A stretch of 64,000 bases of DNA from the NCBI GenBank assembly GCA_017415715.1, contig JAFQFD010000046.1, forward strand, positions 62,001-126,000, read 5' to 3'. The notes beneath the pieces are model-generated. The model worked only from the letters and a program-made list of their open reading frames with translations. It was not told the origin of the DNA and made no database searches. Origin of the DNA: Bacteroidales bacterium. Its GTDB lineage: Bacteria; Bacteroidota; Bacteroidia; Bacteroidales; UBA932. The position numbers and the translations under genes were made by a program. Of the stretch, positions 51,508 through 59,092 are shown in pieces; position 1 is the stretch's first letter; the number at the start of each line of letters is the position of its first letter.

Positions 51508-51797
51508 TAATGCAGTGAGTAAAGAATCGCCCCATATGGATCCTGGCCCTTTCGGATCCAGTTGCCGTCAATGTTATATAGAATCTCGCCAAATGGGTCC
51601 TGACCTTTTCTGATCCATTTGCCGTCTATTGTATAGACAATTTCTCCGTAGGGATCTCCGCCTCGTCTGATCCACTTTCCGTCGATGGTATATACGATTC
51701 TGTTGTAGCGGGCGATACCTTCACGGATCCACTTTCCGTCAATGTTGTAGATTGTTCTGCCCATGGATGTCTGGCCTTCAATTACAAGATTCAGCAT
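51507..51797 (-). CDS. Protein of 19-residue tandem repeats
   Basis: About 96 residues from the ATG at 51797. It is built almost wholly of four copies of a 19-residue unit with the consensus YxIDGKWIRxGxDPYGEIV, matched by 57-bp DNA repeats. The repeat forms a likely beta-hairpin ladder. The longer frame opens at a TTG (51824) that is part of the -7 box, so it was not used. Function unknown; it is coupled to the gene at 50941. Confidence 0.7.
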   Translation of the reverse strand: MLNLVIEGQTSMGRTIYNIDGKWIREGIARYNRIVYTIDGKWIRRGGDPYGEIVYTIDGKWIRKGQDPFGEILYNIDGNWIRKGQDPYGAILYSLH

Positions 51798-51821
51798 ATT
51801 CGGTTGTGTTGATGTTTTCTG

Positions 51822-51829
51822 CAAATGTA
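51822..51829 (-). promoter_or_regulatory. -7 promoter box for the repeat-protein pair
   Basis: Reads TACATTTG on the minus strand, 24 bases before the ATG at 51797. Confidence 0.55.
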
Positions 51830-51889
51830 CATGAACGAAAATACTTAATCAAATAAATTTTTTCCGTAACGATTCACGTCATAATTATG

Positions 51890-51897
51890 TAATTTTG
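51890..51897 (+). promoter_or_regulatory. -7 promoter box for the 51920 gene
   Basis: TAATTTTG, 22 bases before the ATG at 51920. Confidence 0.5.
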
Positions 51898-51919
51898 TCG
51901 TACACTTCAATGATATTTT

Positions 51920-52456
51920 ATGATTATAGTTTATGTAAACAGCCAGACGGATACCGATACCTTCTCTCGACTTTATGAGGGTATGGAAGGTAGTACACTG
52001 CTGTATAATCCTACTCGACAGGAAGTAGAGAAGGTCCTGTCCGAAAGACCTGAGGAAAGAGTCATGCTTTTCGGGCATGGAACCGCCTTTGGACTGATGA
52101 ATGAAGACCTCAGTGGATATCTTATTGACAAAGATACCGTTCCTTTGTTGAAAACGAGGGAAGTGATAGGCATATGGTGCTATGCGAGTGACTTTGCCCA
52201 GCGTAATGAACTGACCGGCTTTTTTACATATATGTTCATAAGCAATCCCATGGAGGCCTATACATTGGGATTTGCTCCCTATGAAGAAGAAGTCGTGTTT
52301 GACGAGAACAGAAAGTTCGCAGCCGGTGTGCGTGGCCTTATAGAGGAAGGTGTTTCATTGGACCAATGGCCTTACATGTTGCTTGACGGTTGTAATGAAG
52401 AACTGGATTTTGTGTTATTCAATTATGCCAACCTTGTGTATCTGGAAGGAGAATAA
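51920..52456 (+). CDS. Possible caspase-fold (CHAT-like) small protein
   Basis: A 178-residue protein without close recognised relatives. RVMLFGHGTAFGLM puts a His-Gly (His53) after a hydrophobic strand, and REVIGIWCYASDFAQ puts a Cys (Cys87) after the next hydrophobic strand. A His-Gly then a strand-terminal Cys is the catalytic layout of caspase/gingipain/CHAT peptidases. The domain is small for that clan and the idea is unproven. A gene for an HD-related protein follows after 6 bases. Confidence 0.5.
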   Translation: MIIVYVNSQTDTDTFSRLYEGMEGSTLLYNPTRQEVEKVLSERPEERVMLFGHGTAFGLMNEDLSGYLIDKDTVPLLKTREVIGIWCYASDFAQRNELTGFFTYMFISNPMEAYTLGFAPYEEEVVFDENRKFAAGVRGLIEEGVSLDQWPYMLLDGCNEELDFVLFNYANLVYLEGE

Positions 52457-52462
52457 TGACTT

Positions 52463-52837
52463 ATGGAAGAATTAAAGATTAAATTTCAGGAAAAGCTTCT
52501 CTCTGCTCAGAGAGAGGGGATGGAAAATGTGATCAGGCATCTTGAACGCCTGGGATTTTTCGATGCTCCGGCATCTACAAGGTTTCATTTGAATGTCAAG
52601 GGTGGATTGATGTTGCATTCGTGGAACGTATGCAACACAGCCCTCATGCTTCTTGCGCTCGGCCTTAAGCTTACAAAGGATGAAATGCTGGCGATAAGGT
52701 GGCATATGACAGCCTGGGACCTTCCGTTCCATAGTTCTGAGCAGAAAGCCAATCTGCAGATGGCCAGGGAACAGGCGCCGCTCTGCACTGTCATCCAGTG
52801 CGCCGACAGCCTGTCGACATCGCTTCTTGAAGATTAG
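52463..52837 (+). CDS. HD-related protein with the catalytic middle deleted
   Basis: A 124-residue protein. Its start (HLERLGFFDAPASTRFHLN, then GGLMLHSWNV) and end (LTKDEMLAIRWHM, then TVIQCADSLSTSLLED) match the two ends of a family of about 200-residue HD hydrolases. The section between, which holds the HD metal-binding pair (typically LLHDLCK) and the following loop, is absent. The two parts are joined in frame after LMLLALGLK. It is either a decayed gene or a reduced non-catalytic form. It converges on the oxidoreductase gene with no gap. Confidence 0.6.
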   Translation: MEELKIKFQEKLLSAQREGMENVIRHLERLGFFDAPASTRFHLNVKGGLMLHSWNVCNTALMLLALGLKLTKDEMLAIRWHMTAWDLPFHSSEQKANLQMAREQAPLCTVIQCADSLSTSLLED

Positions 52838-53812
52838 TTATTCATCATATGGATATCTCACGCCCCATTCTTTTCTGAGATCATCCATCTGCTTCATAAT
52901 GCTTATGGTTTCCTCGTGAGGCATCATCGGGGATTCCATAAGCTTTTCTTTTATGCACCTTCGGCATTCGATCACCTGGTATTCATATCCGTTTACCATG
53001 TCGTCATCCTTGGTGTATCTTTCCACAAGTTCATAGTTCCTGTATACTTCGACGACCTCCGGACAGTTGATGTTGTCGACTTTAATGTAGCCTTCCGTGC
53101 CGCTGATTATGCCTTGCCTGTCATTCAGGCAAAGAGCTCCCGACTGGAGATTTGCCATCTTCCCGTCAGCGAATGAAAGTGATATGCTTTCGTGCATGTC
53201 CATTCCTGATGGCCCCAGGTGGCAGTTTGTAACGGTTTTGACAATGTCTGTTCCGAAATACATTCTGGCGAAGTTCAGGGTGTAAACTCCGAGGTCCAGA
53301 AGCGCTCCTCCGCACAGGTCGTCGCGGACGATCCTCTCCTTGTTCTCCATCATATAGCATAATGTCGCAGTGAGGACCCTCGGCTCTCCTATGATACCGC
53401 TCTCCATGATTTCCCTGACCTTGTGGGAGAGTGGCATATATCTGGTCCAGATCGCCTCTGTTATGAACAGACCTTTGCTCTTTGCGGTCTCAATGAGTTC
53501 CTTCGCCTGTCTGGCATTGGCGGTGAAAGCCTTTTCCACAAGGACAGGCTTTCCGTGTTCCAAGGCAAGCATTGCGTGGTCATAGTGATGCGAGTGCGGA
53601 GTTGCTATATATACAAGATCAATATCCGGGTCGCATACCATCTCCTCATAGCTCCCGTAAGCCTTTCTGATATCATGCTCTGCTGCAAATGCTTCTGCTT
53701 TCTCCGTTGTGCGTGAAGCGACTGCGTATATTTCTATATCTGTAAACGGGGCGATTGCATCGCACATTTTCTCTGCAATCCATCCAGCACCTATGATACC
53801 GATTCTGAACAT
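52838..53812 (-). CDS. Gfo/Idh/MocA-family oxidoreductase
   Basis: A 324-residue NAD(P)-dependent oxidoreductase. The N-terminal Rossmann motif is IGIIGAGWIAEKM, then YIATPHSHHYDHAMLALEHG and VEKAFTANARQA (conserved EK). The C-terminal half is the usual mixed-sheet domain. Sequence resembles the trans-1,2-dihydrobenzene-1,2-diol dehydrogenase-like branch. Substrate unknown, probably a sugar or cyclitol. It precedes the GAF protein by 4 bases only in map order; on the minus strand the GAF gene comes first, so the two are probably co-transcribed. Confidence 0.9.
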   Translation of the reverse strand: MFRIGIIGAGWIAEKMCDAIAPFTDIEIYAVASRTTEKAEAFAAEHDIRKAYGSYEEMVCDPDIDLVYIATPHSHHYDHAMLALEHGKPVLVEKAFTANARQAKELIETAKSKGLFITEAIWTRYMPLSHKVREIMESGIIGEPRVLTATLCYMMENKERIVRDDLCGGALLDLGVYTLNFARMYFGTDIVKTVTNCHLGPSGMDMHESISLSFADGKMANLQSGALCLNDRQGIISGTEGYIKVDNINCPEVVEVYRNYELVERYTKDDDMVNGYEYQVIECRRCIKEKLMESPMMPHEETISIMKQMDDLRKEWGVRYPYDE

Positions 53813-53816
53813 ATTC

Positions 53817-54284
53817 TTAACCTATTAATGAGACGATTTTCTCAAGCCATTCTTTGTCTGTCTGGTCAAAAGTATTGAATTCCGTGCTGTCGATGTCCAG
53901 CACTGCGATCACCTTCTTTCCTTGAAATACCGGGACCACAATCTCACTGTTTGAAGCGCTGCTGCATGCTATATGGCCGGGAAACTTGTGTATGTCCGGC
54001 ACTATGACGCTTTCAGCCCTTTCCCATGCCGTTCCGCAGACGCCCTTGCCAAACGGAATCCTGGTGCACGCGACGGGACCTTGGAAAGGTCCAAGAACCA
54101 GCTGGTCTGATTCCTGTTCCACGCGGTAGAAACCTGTCCACCAGAATCCGAACTCCTCATGCAGCAGAGCGGACATGTTGGCCATATTGGCAATAATGTC
54201 GCTCTCACCCTCGACGAGGGCCTGTATTGTCTGGAATATAGTCGTGTATTTGTCAGCCTTGTTCATCTCTTCGTGATTTTTCAT
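53817..54284 (-). CDS. Free methionine-(R)-sulfoxide reductase (GAF type)
   Basis: About 155 residues from an ATG at 54284. The GAF domain carries the fRMsr blocks GPFQGPVACTRIPFGKGVCG and FPGHIACSSASNSEIVVP, which hold the three conserved cysteines. It reduces free Met-R-sulfoxide with thioredoxin. A second methionine-repair enzyme (MsrA) is encoded at 55892. Confidence 0.92.
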   Translation of the reverse strand: MKNHEEMNKADKYTTIFQTIQALVEGESDIIANMANMSALLHEEFGFWWTGFYRVEQESDQLVLGPFQGPVACTRIPFGKGVCGTAWERAESVIVPDIHKFPGHIACSSASNSEIVVPVFQGKKVIAVLDIDSTEFNTFDQTDKEWLEKIVSLIG

Positions 54285-54416
54285 GTCATAAATATAAGCA
54301 CAATGTTTCAATCAGGTATGATACTTTTGTATTTTTGTGTTCACGAAATCCTTTGATATCGTTCTGATATTTCTGTTGTCATCTACATCTGCGGCGATCT
54401 GAAATCAATTTACAGG

Positions 54417-54527
54417 CTGGTGTGATAAGAAAGTGATGGATTGTGTCACGCCGGTGCCCGATTCTCCCCAAATCTGCATGAAAACGAGACCGGTGTGACA
54501 TGAATATGTACTTTCATGTCACACCGG
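54417..54527. repeat. Paired-hairpin intergenic element, copy 6 (type A)
   Basis: The first hairpin is CTGGTGTGA (54417-54425) with TCACGCCGG (54446-54454), using G-T pairs. After the spacer ending AAAACGAGA, the second is perfect, CCGGTGTGACATGAA (54490-54504) with 54513-54527 (15 bp, 8-nt loop). It lies between genes at 53817 and 54550, 23 bases after the 3' end of the latter. The rest of this gap (54285-54416) holds nothing I recognise. Confidence 0.8.
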
Positions 54528-54549
54528 CCTTCATTCCCGTCCATGCCTG

Positions 54550-55083
54550 TTACCAAACGGCATCGACTGCAGGTATGTACTTCAGTCTGGTGTTCTTGTA
54601 CGAGAATCCTTTTGTGTCAATGGCCCACATGGCCCCAGAATTGATGTTTATCAGAAGGATATTGTCAGCCCCGTCAGCATATCGAATAAGCTGATAATTG
54701 ACTGTGTCGTGGTCCCAGATCCAATCTTCAGGTGTATTGTCTCTGAGTATGTTCCATCGTACATGCTCACCTTTGTGGTAAGTCACCAATGATACCTGTC
54801 CTGTGTATTTGTCAAGGAAATACTTGCCGAGATTCTCTATACGGGAACCTCCGAGGGATGTCTCCGACTTCATGCCGAAAGCTTTCTTCAATTCCTGCTC
54901 AAGCGTCGGTCCGGACTTCACCACCTCCTTCTCCACTATCTTCTCTTTAGGCTCTTCCTTTTTCTCCTTCTTTTCTTCTGATCCGATCTTTATGGAAACG
55001 TTCTGAGCTGAGACTTCGTGTGATGAAAGTAATGCAGGCATGACCAGCAGCATGATTGCTGCAGATAAAAGAATCTTCTTCAT
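54550..55083 (-). CDS. Unknown secreted protein
   Basis: A 177-residue protein with a signal peptide (about 1-26), a Lys/Glu-rich linker (EEKKEKKEEPKEKIVEKEVV, about 36-55) and a folded C-terminal part with a GEHVRWNILRD strand and SGAMWAIDTKG. No family was recognised. It is followed by a paired-hairpin element. Upstream, 55084-55228 has no clear gene, though one frame reads protein-like for about 50 codons. Confidence 0.7.
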   Translation of the reverse strand: MKKILLSAAIMLLVMPALLSSHEVSAQNVSIKIGSEEKKEKKEEPKEKIVEKEVVKSGPTLEQELKKAFGMKSETSLGGSRIENLGKYFLDKYTGQVSLVTYHKGEHVRWNILRDNTPEDWIWDHDTVNYQLIRYADGADNILLININSGAMWAIDTKGFSYKNTRLKYIPAVDAVW

Positions 55084-55228
55084 AGCTGTTGATTTAAGGG
55101 TTGGACATGCAATGCAATAATCAAATTATATGCCATATATCCGTCTGCTACTTCGTCCCATGGCACATGTTCATTCGGATGTTTCTGTTGTGGAACATGT
55201 ATGTCAATGTAGAAGGGAGAATATTGCG

Positions 55229-55879
55229 TCAGTTGGACTTGGATTCTGCTAATCTGGATATATCCCGGCACTCGATTCCTGCCTTGTGGTATCCTTTTTT
55301 TGATACTGCAATCATTGCGTCGGCGACTTCGCTCATTCTGTTCCACATGCCGATGAGTTTGAAGAATGGATACATTGCCCAAAAGGCATACTGCATTTTC
55401 TGGATGCGTTTCTGGCCTTTGTACCGCCACATGATGGCAGGACGGAAGTTATATGCCCCCTTGAATGGCATGGCAACCAGCGCATCTTCTGTGCTTTTCT
55501 TTATGCGCACCCACATCTGCTTGGTGTTCTTGTAGTTACCTGCACCGCTCAGATATACGAATGTCATATTCTCCTTCGGACCGACAATGTCGGCAAAATG
55601 AAGAGGGATGTCATGGCTTATGCCGACATACTGTTCTTCCTTGAGCCCGACGCTGCTGATGCCTGCGATGAAGAACACCGCGTCATATCCCTGAAGTTTC
55701 GGATCCCCGGCTTCAAGTTTCATGAAGTCCGGCACTATATACTCTTCAAGTTTCGGATGAACATGACCGCATGGCCTTCTGCTGACGCTGAGGACCTTTT
55801 CTACCTCCGGATTGTCAAGGCATGAAAGCATGACGCCTTCGCCCACATAACCGGTTGTTCCTGTGATGATGATTTTCAT
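55229..55879 (-). CDS. NAD(P)-binding atypical SDR (epimerase-like)
   Basis: A 216-residue Rossmann protein: KIIITGTTGYVGEGVM (TGxxGxxG) at the N-terminus, VFFIAGISSVG and FVYLSGAGNY in the middle. The YxxxK of classical SDRs is not obvious, as in the atypical class. Function unknown. It follows the MsrA-AlkD gene by 12 bases and is probably in the same transcript. Confidence 0.82.
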   Translation of the reverse strand: MKIIITGTTGYVGEGVMLSCLDNPEVEKVLSVSRRPCGHVHPKLEEYIVPDFMKLEAGDPKLQGYDAVFFIAGISSVGLKEEQYVGISHDIPLHFADIVGPKENMTFVYLSGAGNYKNTKQMWVRIKKSTEDALVAMPFKGAYNFRPAIMWRYKGQKRIQKMQYAFWAMYPFFKLIGMWNRMSEVADAMIAVSKKGYHKAGIECRDISRLAESKSN

Positions 55880-55891
55880 AGTTGCTGTTAA

Positions 55892-57067
55892 TTAAATCTG
55901 CATGAATATCTTCCTTTCCTCTGCGCTGAATTTCTCGATGGCGTAGCGGAGGGTGGTGCGTGGCATTTTGCCTTTATAGGTGTTCAGGAATGATACGAGG
56001 AGACTCTTGTCGCGTTTGCCGACCTCGCGGAGCATCCAGCCTACGGCCTTCTGCATCAGGTCGTGCTTTGTTCCGAGGAAGATTTTCGCAAGTTCGATGG
56101 TGTCTGCGAATTGGCCATGGCGAATGAGCATCAGTGTGGAGACGACTGCAATGCGTTGTTCCCACATGACCGGGGATTGTGCGAGAGTGTATAGCACGCT
56201 ATGATCTTTATGCTTGACCAGATAGTCTCCTAAAATGTATGGTGCAGAAAGGTCCACCAGGTCCCAGTTGTTGATGCCTTTGAGGTGCTTAAGGTAGAAT
56301 TGTACGGCCTCTTCCGGTGCCTTTTTGTATTTCTCGATGAGAATGAGCAGTGCGCAGAGCCTGCATTCGTGCCATTCGCTTTCCAGTAGAGCTTCTATAA
56401 GTTCGTATGAGGCTTCTTTGTGGGTCTTTGCCACCTTGCGGGTCTCTGGTACGACTACTCCGAGGAACTTGTCGCCTTCTCCGTATTGGCCTTTGCCGGT
56501 CTTGAAGAAGCGTGGCAGCACGATCTTCTTCTCTTCGTCCGATGCTGCTATGAGATTGCGCATGATCTCTCCATATTCCTTTGCCAGTCTGAGGGTGGAC
56601 AGTGAAAGATGACAATATCCCTCGGGATTCTTGACCAGGTAGTCTTGATGATATTCTTCTGCCGGATAAAAGAACTTCAGCGGCCCTTTTTCTACGGCCA
56701 ATGGCTCTCCATAGGCCAGTTGCACCTCTTCATATACCTTCTCGACGTCGGCCCGGTCGGCCTCGTCGGTCCAATATATTCCGGTCCTGTACCTTGTGCC
56801 GCAGTCATTGCCCTGACGGTTTATCGAAAGGGGATTGATGGACCTGAAGAAGAGGCGGCAAAGCGTCGCAAGGGATATGATCCGGTCGTCATATGAAACC
56901 CTCACGCACTCCACATGTCCTGTCTTGTCTGTGTATACCTGCTGATACGTCGGTTCCGCGAGGTCCCCGTTGGCATATCCGGTCTCAGTCTCGAGCACGC
57001 CTTCAAATATTCTCATATAATGCTCTGTGCCCCAGAAGCATCCGCCTGCGAAATAGATATGTTTCAT
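55892..57067 (-). CDS. Fusion of peptide-methionine (S)-sulfoxide reductase and AlkD-like DNA glycosylase
   Basis: One uninterrupted 391-residue frame. Residues 1-155 are a full MsrA: catalytic Cys in GGCFWGTEHY (Cys10), NRQGNDCGTRYRTGIYW, HQDYL, and a possible resolving Cys152. Residues 165-391 are an AlkD-type HEAT-repeat glycosylase, with NNWDLVD (Trp268, Asp272), WEQRIAVVS (Arg305) and KAVGWMLREVGK (Trp344), the residues that hold and excise alkylated bases in AlkD. Both halves look active. It would repair oxidised protein and alkylated DNA. The two proteins are normally separate. Confidence 0.88.
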   Translation of the reverse strand: MKHIYFAGGCFWGTEHYMRIFEGVLETETGYANGDLAEPTYQQVYTDKTGHVECVRVSYDDRIISLATLCRLFFRSINPLSINRQGNDCGTRYRTGIYWTDEADRADVEKVYEEVQLAYGEPLAVEKGPLKFFYPAEEYHQDYLVKNPEGYCHLSLSTLRLAKEYGEIMRNLIAASDEEKKIVLPRFFKTGKGQYGEGDKFLGVVVPETRKVAKTHKEASYELIEALLESEWHECRLCALLILIEKYKKAPEEAVQFYLKHLKGINNWDLVDLSAPYILGDYLVKHKDHSVLYTLAQSPVMWEQRIAVVSTLMLIRHGQFADTIELAKIFLGTKHDLMQKAVGWMLREVGKRDKSLLVSFLNTYKGKMPRTTLRYAIEKFSAEERKIFMQI

Positions 57068-57070
57068 GTG

Positions 57071-57277
57071 TTATTGTCTTTTGAATGGGCGTCGGATCCT
57101 GATGGTGTTCCGGTCGTAGTTGTATATATGAGCGAACAGGCTTATTGCGTCGCGCAGCGTCCATCCGGACGCGATTTCGCCTTCGGCATCTGCGTATACT
57201 GTATATGCAGTATGGAGGTCGAATGTGACAGGCTCGAATGTCTGTACGGTCTTGACGTTTAGAAACAGTGTATCCAT
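57071..57277 (-). CDS. Small unknown protein upstream of MsrA-AlkD
   Basis: About 68 residues from the ATG at 57277 (the frame stays open to 57361, but that region is the divergent promoter area). It contains FDLHTAYTVYADAEGEIAS and ends in a basic RNTIRIRRPFKRQ. No family recognised. It lies 3 bases before the fusion gene and likely begins that operon. Confidence 0.55.
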   Translation of the reverse strand: MDTLFLNVKTVQTFEPVTFDLHTAYTVYADAEGEIASGWTLRDAISLFAHIYNYDRNTIRIRRPFKRQ

Positions 57278-57493
57278 AATCAAATGCTTTGTGTTTAGTC
57301 GTTTACGTGCCATTTGATCGTGGATGGCGAACCAGAACAGTTCAATCGGCATTTCCGACACGACAAAGTTATGTTTTCTTTGGTTTTATTCAAACATTTT
57401 GCTTTCTTTGTGATGAATTCTTCAGGTTCGCAGTCCTCGATCAAATTGCAGTTATCAATGTTTAATTGTCGAAAGACGCAAAATGACTGTATT

Positions 57494-57916
57494 ATGAGAC
57501 AGAACCATTTCCTGGTGTCCATCAAGACTGTAGATGACACCCCGTTATTCCCCAAGTCTTTTAATGGGGAAATGTACCTTTTCCATACGGTAATCAGCAC
57601 CGCGTCACGCTTTGGAGTCATCTCCAAGGGATTCGCATCATTCCCGACAGGAGTTGAAGCTGTGATATGCTGCAATGACGTAAAGGAAGCCAAGAAGTTC
57701 GCAGATGGAGTCAGCAACCAGCTATACGCGAAGACCAATAGTCTCGGACATATCATCGAAAGCTTTGGTATACACATCGGAGAACTGACTGATGACGAAA
57801 GGACATTGGAAGCCGTGATGATGGACATGATGATGCGAAGCATGGCATCGCGTGGTGTCAGCCTGGACGATGTGCCGACTATTAAAATGGATATGGACGG
57901 AAAGATCGTGAGCTGA
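57494..57916 (+). CDS. Unknown 140-residue protein
   Basis: From the ATG at 57494 the protein begins RQNHFLVSIKTVDDTPLFPK and continues with FHTVISTASRFGVISKGFAS; a long acidic/methionine-rich helix (TLEAVMMDMMMRSMASRG) follows. The frame is open back to 57314, but the earlier part does not look like the same protein. No family recognised. A paired-hairpin element follows the stop. The 216 bases between this and 57277 should hold two divergent promoters, though no clear TAnnTTTG box was found. Confidence 0.55.
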   Translation: MRQNHFLVSIKTVDDTPLFPKSFNGEMYLFHTVISTASRFGVISKGFASFPTGVEAVICCNDVKEAKKFADGVSNQLYAKTNSLGHIIESFGIHIGELTDDERTLEAVMMDMMMRSMASRGVSLDDVPTIKMDMDGKIVS

Positions 57917-57929
57917 TTGCTGTTGTTGA

Positions 57930-58039
57930 CCGGTGTGACATGATTCTTGTGATTTTGTGTCACGCCCGTGCCAAATTTGTCCTAAATCAGCCTTAAAACG
58001 AGACTGGTGTGACATGAAAGTGCTTAATCGTGTCACACC
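57930..58039. repeat. Paired-hairpin intergenic element, copy 7 (type A)
   Basis: The first hairpin is CGGTGTGACA (57931-57940) with TGTCACGCC (57958-57966). After a spacer ending AAAACGAGAC, the second is GGTGTGACA (58006-58014) with TGTCACACC (58031-58039). It fills the gap between two convergent genes and touches the stop of the HD gene. Confidence 0.8.
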
Positions 58040-58644
58040 TATAGCCCCAATTTCTTCATTCTTGTAATTATTGCGCTTGGCTTTCTGCCGAAATGGTCAG
58101 CAATCTCTTGCACCGATTTTCCTTCTGACCACATCTGCTTCAGTTGTTCATCAGCCACTTCGGTCCAAGGTTCATATGCATTCGGGTGTTCCTGTCGAGC
58201 CGCGTATACTGAATATACCGGCTCTCCTGTCAGTTTCTTATAGGCCTTGAGATACTTCTTCAGACGCTTGACGTCCTTGTCGCTGAGATAGGGGAGGCGA
58301 CGGATGTCCATGTTGTCCGTAAGGTCATTGATCTTCACCGCAACTGCCAGAGGATTCTTTTTCACCCTTTCAATGAACTCGTCGTAATTTTCGTTCTCAG
58401 AAGTCTTTGTTACGCACCTGAGTGCAGAAATGACCTCCTTGGAAAATCCTTCCGCTTCCAGTGCCTCAAAAGTCCAATCTCCGTCCTCAACTACGTCGTG
58501 CAGAACCCCGACGATCTTCTCCTCCTCGGTCCTTCCCATTTCCATCACACGAAGAGGGTGACCTATATAATCCTTGCCGGCTTTATCAAGCTGGCCCTTA
58601 TGTGCCTCTGTGGCAATCTGTATGGCTCTTTCAAGTGTACTCAT
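58039..58644 (-). CDS. HD-domain protein (small alarmone-hydrolase-like) with C-terminal helical module
   Basis: About 201 residues. Residues 1-155 match the HD hydrolase part of RelA/SpoT and MESH1 proteins: AHKGQLDKAGKDYIGHPLRV, VGVLHDVVEDGDWTFEAL (HD plus ED) and VAVKINDLTDNM. It could hydrolyse (p)ppGpp or a related nucleotide; no synthetase domain is present. The last 45 residues (PWTEVADEQLKQMWSEGKSV, then QEIADHFGRKPSAIITRMKK) are the same module as at the end of the protein at 24468. It follows the YdeI-like gene by 10 bases. Confidence 0.82.
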   Translation of the reverse strand: MSTLERAIQIATEAHKGQLDKAGKDYIGHPLRVMEMGRTEEEKIVGVLHDVVEDGDWTFEALEAEGFSKEVISALRCVTKTSENENYDEFIERVKKNPLAVAVKINDLTDNMDIRRLPYLSDKDVKRLKKYLKAYKKLTGEPVYSVYAARQEHPNAYEPWTEVADEQLKQMWSEGKSVQEIADHFGRKPSAIITRMKKLGL

Positions 58645-58654
58645 ATATATAACT

Positions 58655-59023
58655 CTAGCGCTTTTGCTGTTCAAATCCCTGAAGGGAGATTCTCTCATAT
58701 GCACGCCTTCCGGCAGGTGTCATGAGGCCACGATCCTCGAGGTCAATGCATCTTTCCATATTGAGCTTGGTCCAATGACTATTCTTTCTTCTTGGAGACA
58801 GCCTCTGTGCCAAGCGGCCGTCTGGGAGTTTCTTCAATGTGCTGTCAATCCATCCGAAGCACAAGGCTTCTTCCACGACATCAACGTATGGAAGAACTCC
58901 CGCCGGTGGAGCCTTGCTCCGACTCACGACAACCCAGCACTCCTTCTCCCTGGAATGATTCTCCTCCAGCCAAGCCCTGAGCTGCGAACGGTCTGAGTAT
59001 TCTAACAGTGTGGTGATTTCCAT
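58655..59023 (-). CDS. YdeI/OmpD-associated family protein, short form
   Basis: A 122-residue protein with the family blocks WLEENHSREKECWVVVSRSK, VEEALCFGWIDSTLKKLPDG and RLSPRRKNSHWTKLNMERC. Relatives usually run on for another 60-80 residues after the GLMTPAGR block; here the frame stops shortly after it. It is probably truncated. Function of the family is unclear. It lies at the boundary of the AT-rich island. Confidence 0.75.
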   Translation of the reverse strand: MEITTLLEYSDRSQLRAWLEENHSREKECWVVVSRSKAPPAGVLPYVDVVEEALCFGWIDSTLKKLPDGRLAQRLSPRRKNSHWTKLNMERCIDLEDRGLMTPAGRRAYERISLQGFEQQKR

Positions 59024-59092
59024 TTTTTTTCTCCCTGCCTTTTTCGTTGAACAGATGATTTTCTCCCTACTTTTTTGAGTTTTCTTCCTACC

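Noticed and set aside
51540-51800. Direct repeats suggesting a CRISPR or minisatellite
   Set aside because: The 57-bp period keeps one reading frame and encodes a 19-residue protein repeat.
55084-55430. A minus-strand frame whose last 50 codons (IDIHVPQQKHPNEHVPWDEV) look protein-like
   Set aside because: Most of it is a shadow of the SDR gene. The 55084-55228 tail could be a gene remnant, but nothing ties it to a family, so no feature was made.
57314-57493. N-terminal extension of the 57494 protein
   Set aside because: The extension is Phe/Asn-rich and unlike the rest, and it would leave little room for divergent promoters. The ATG at 57494 is a better start, though not certain.
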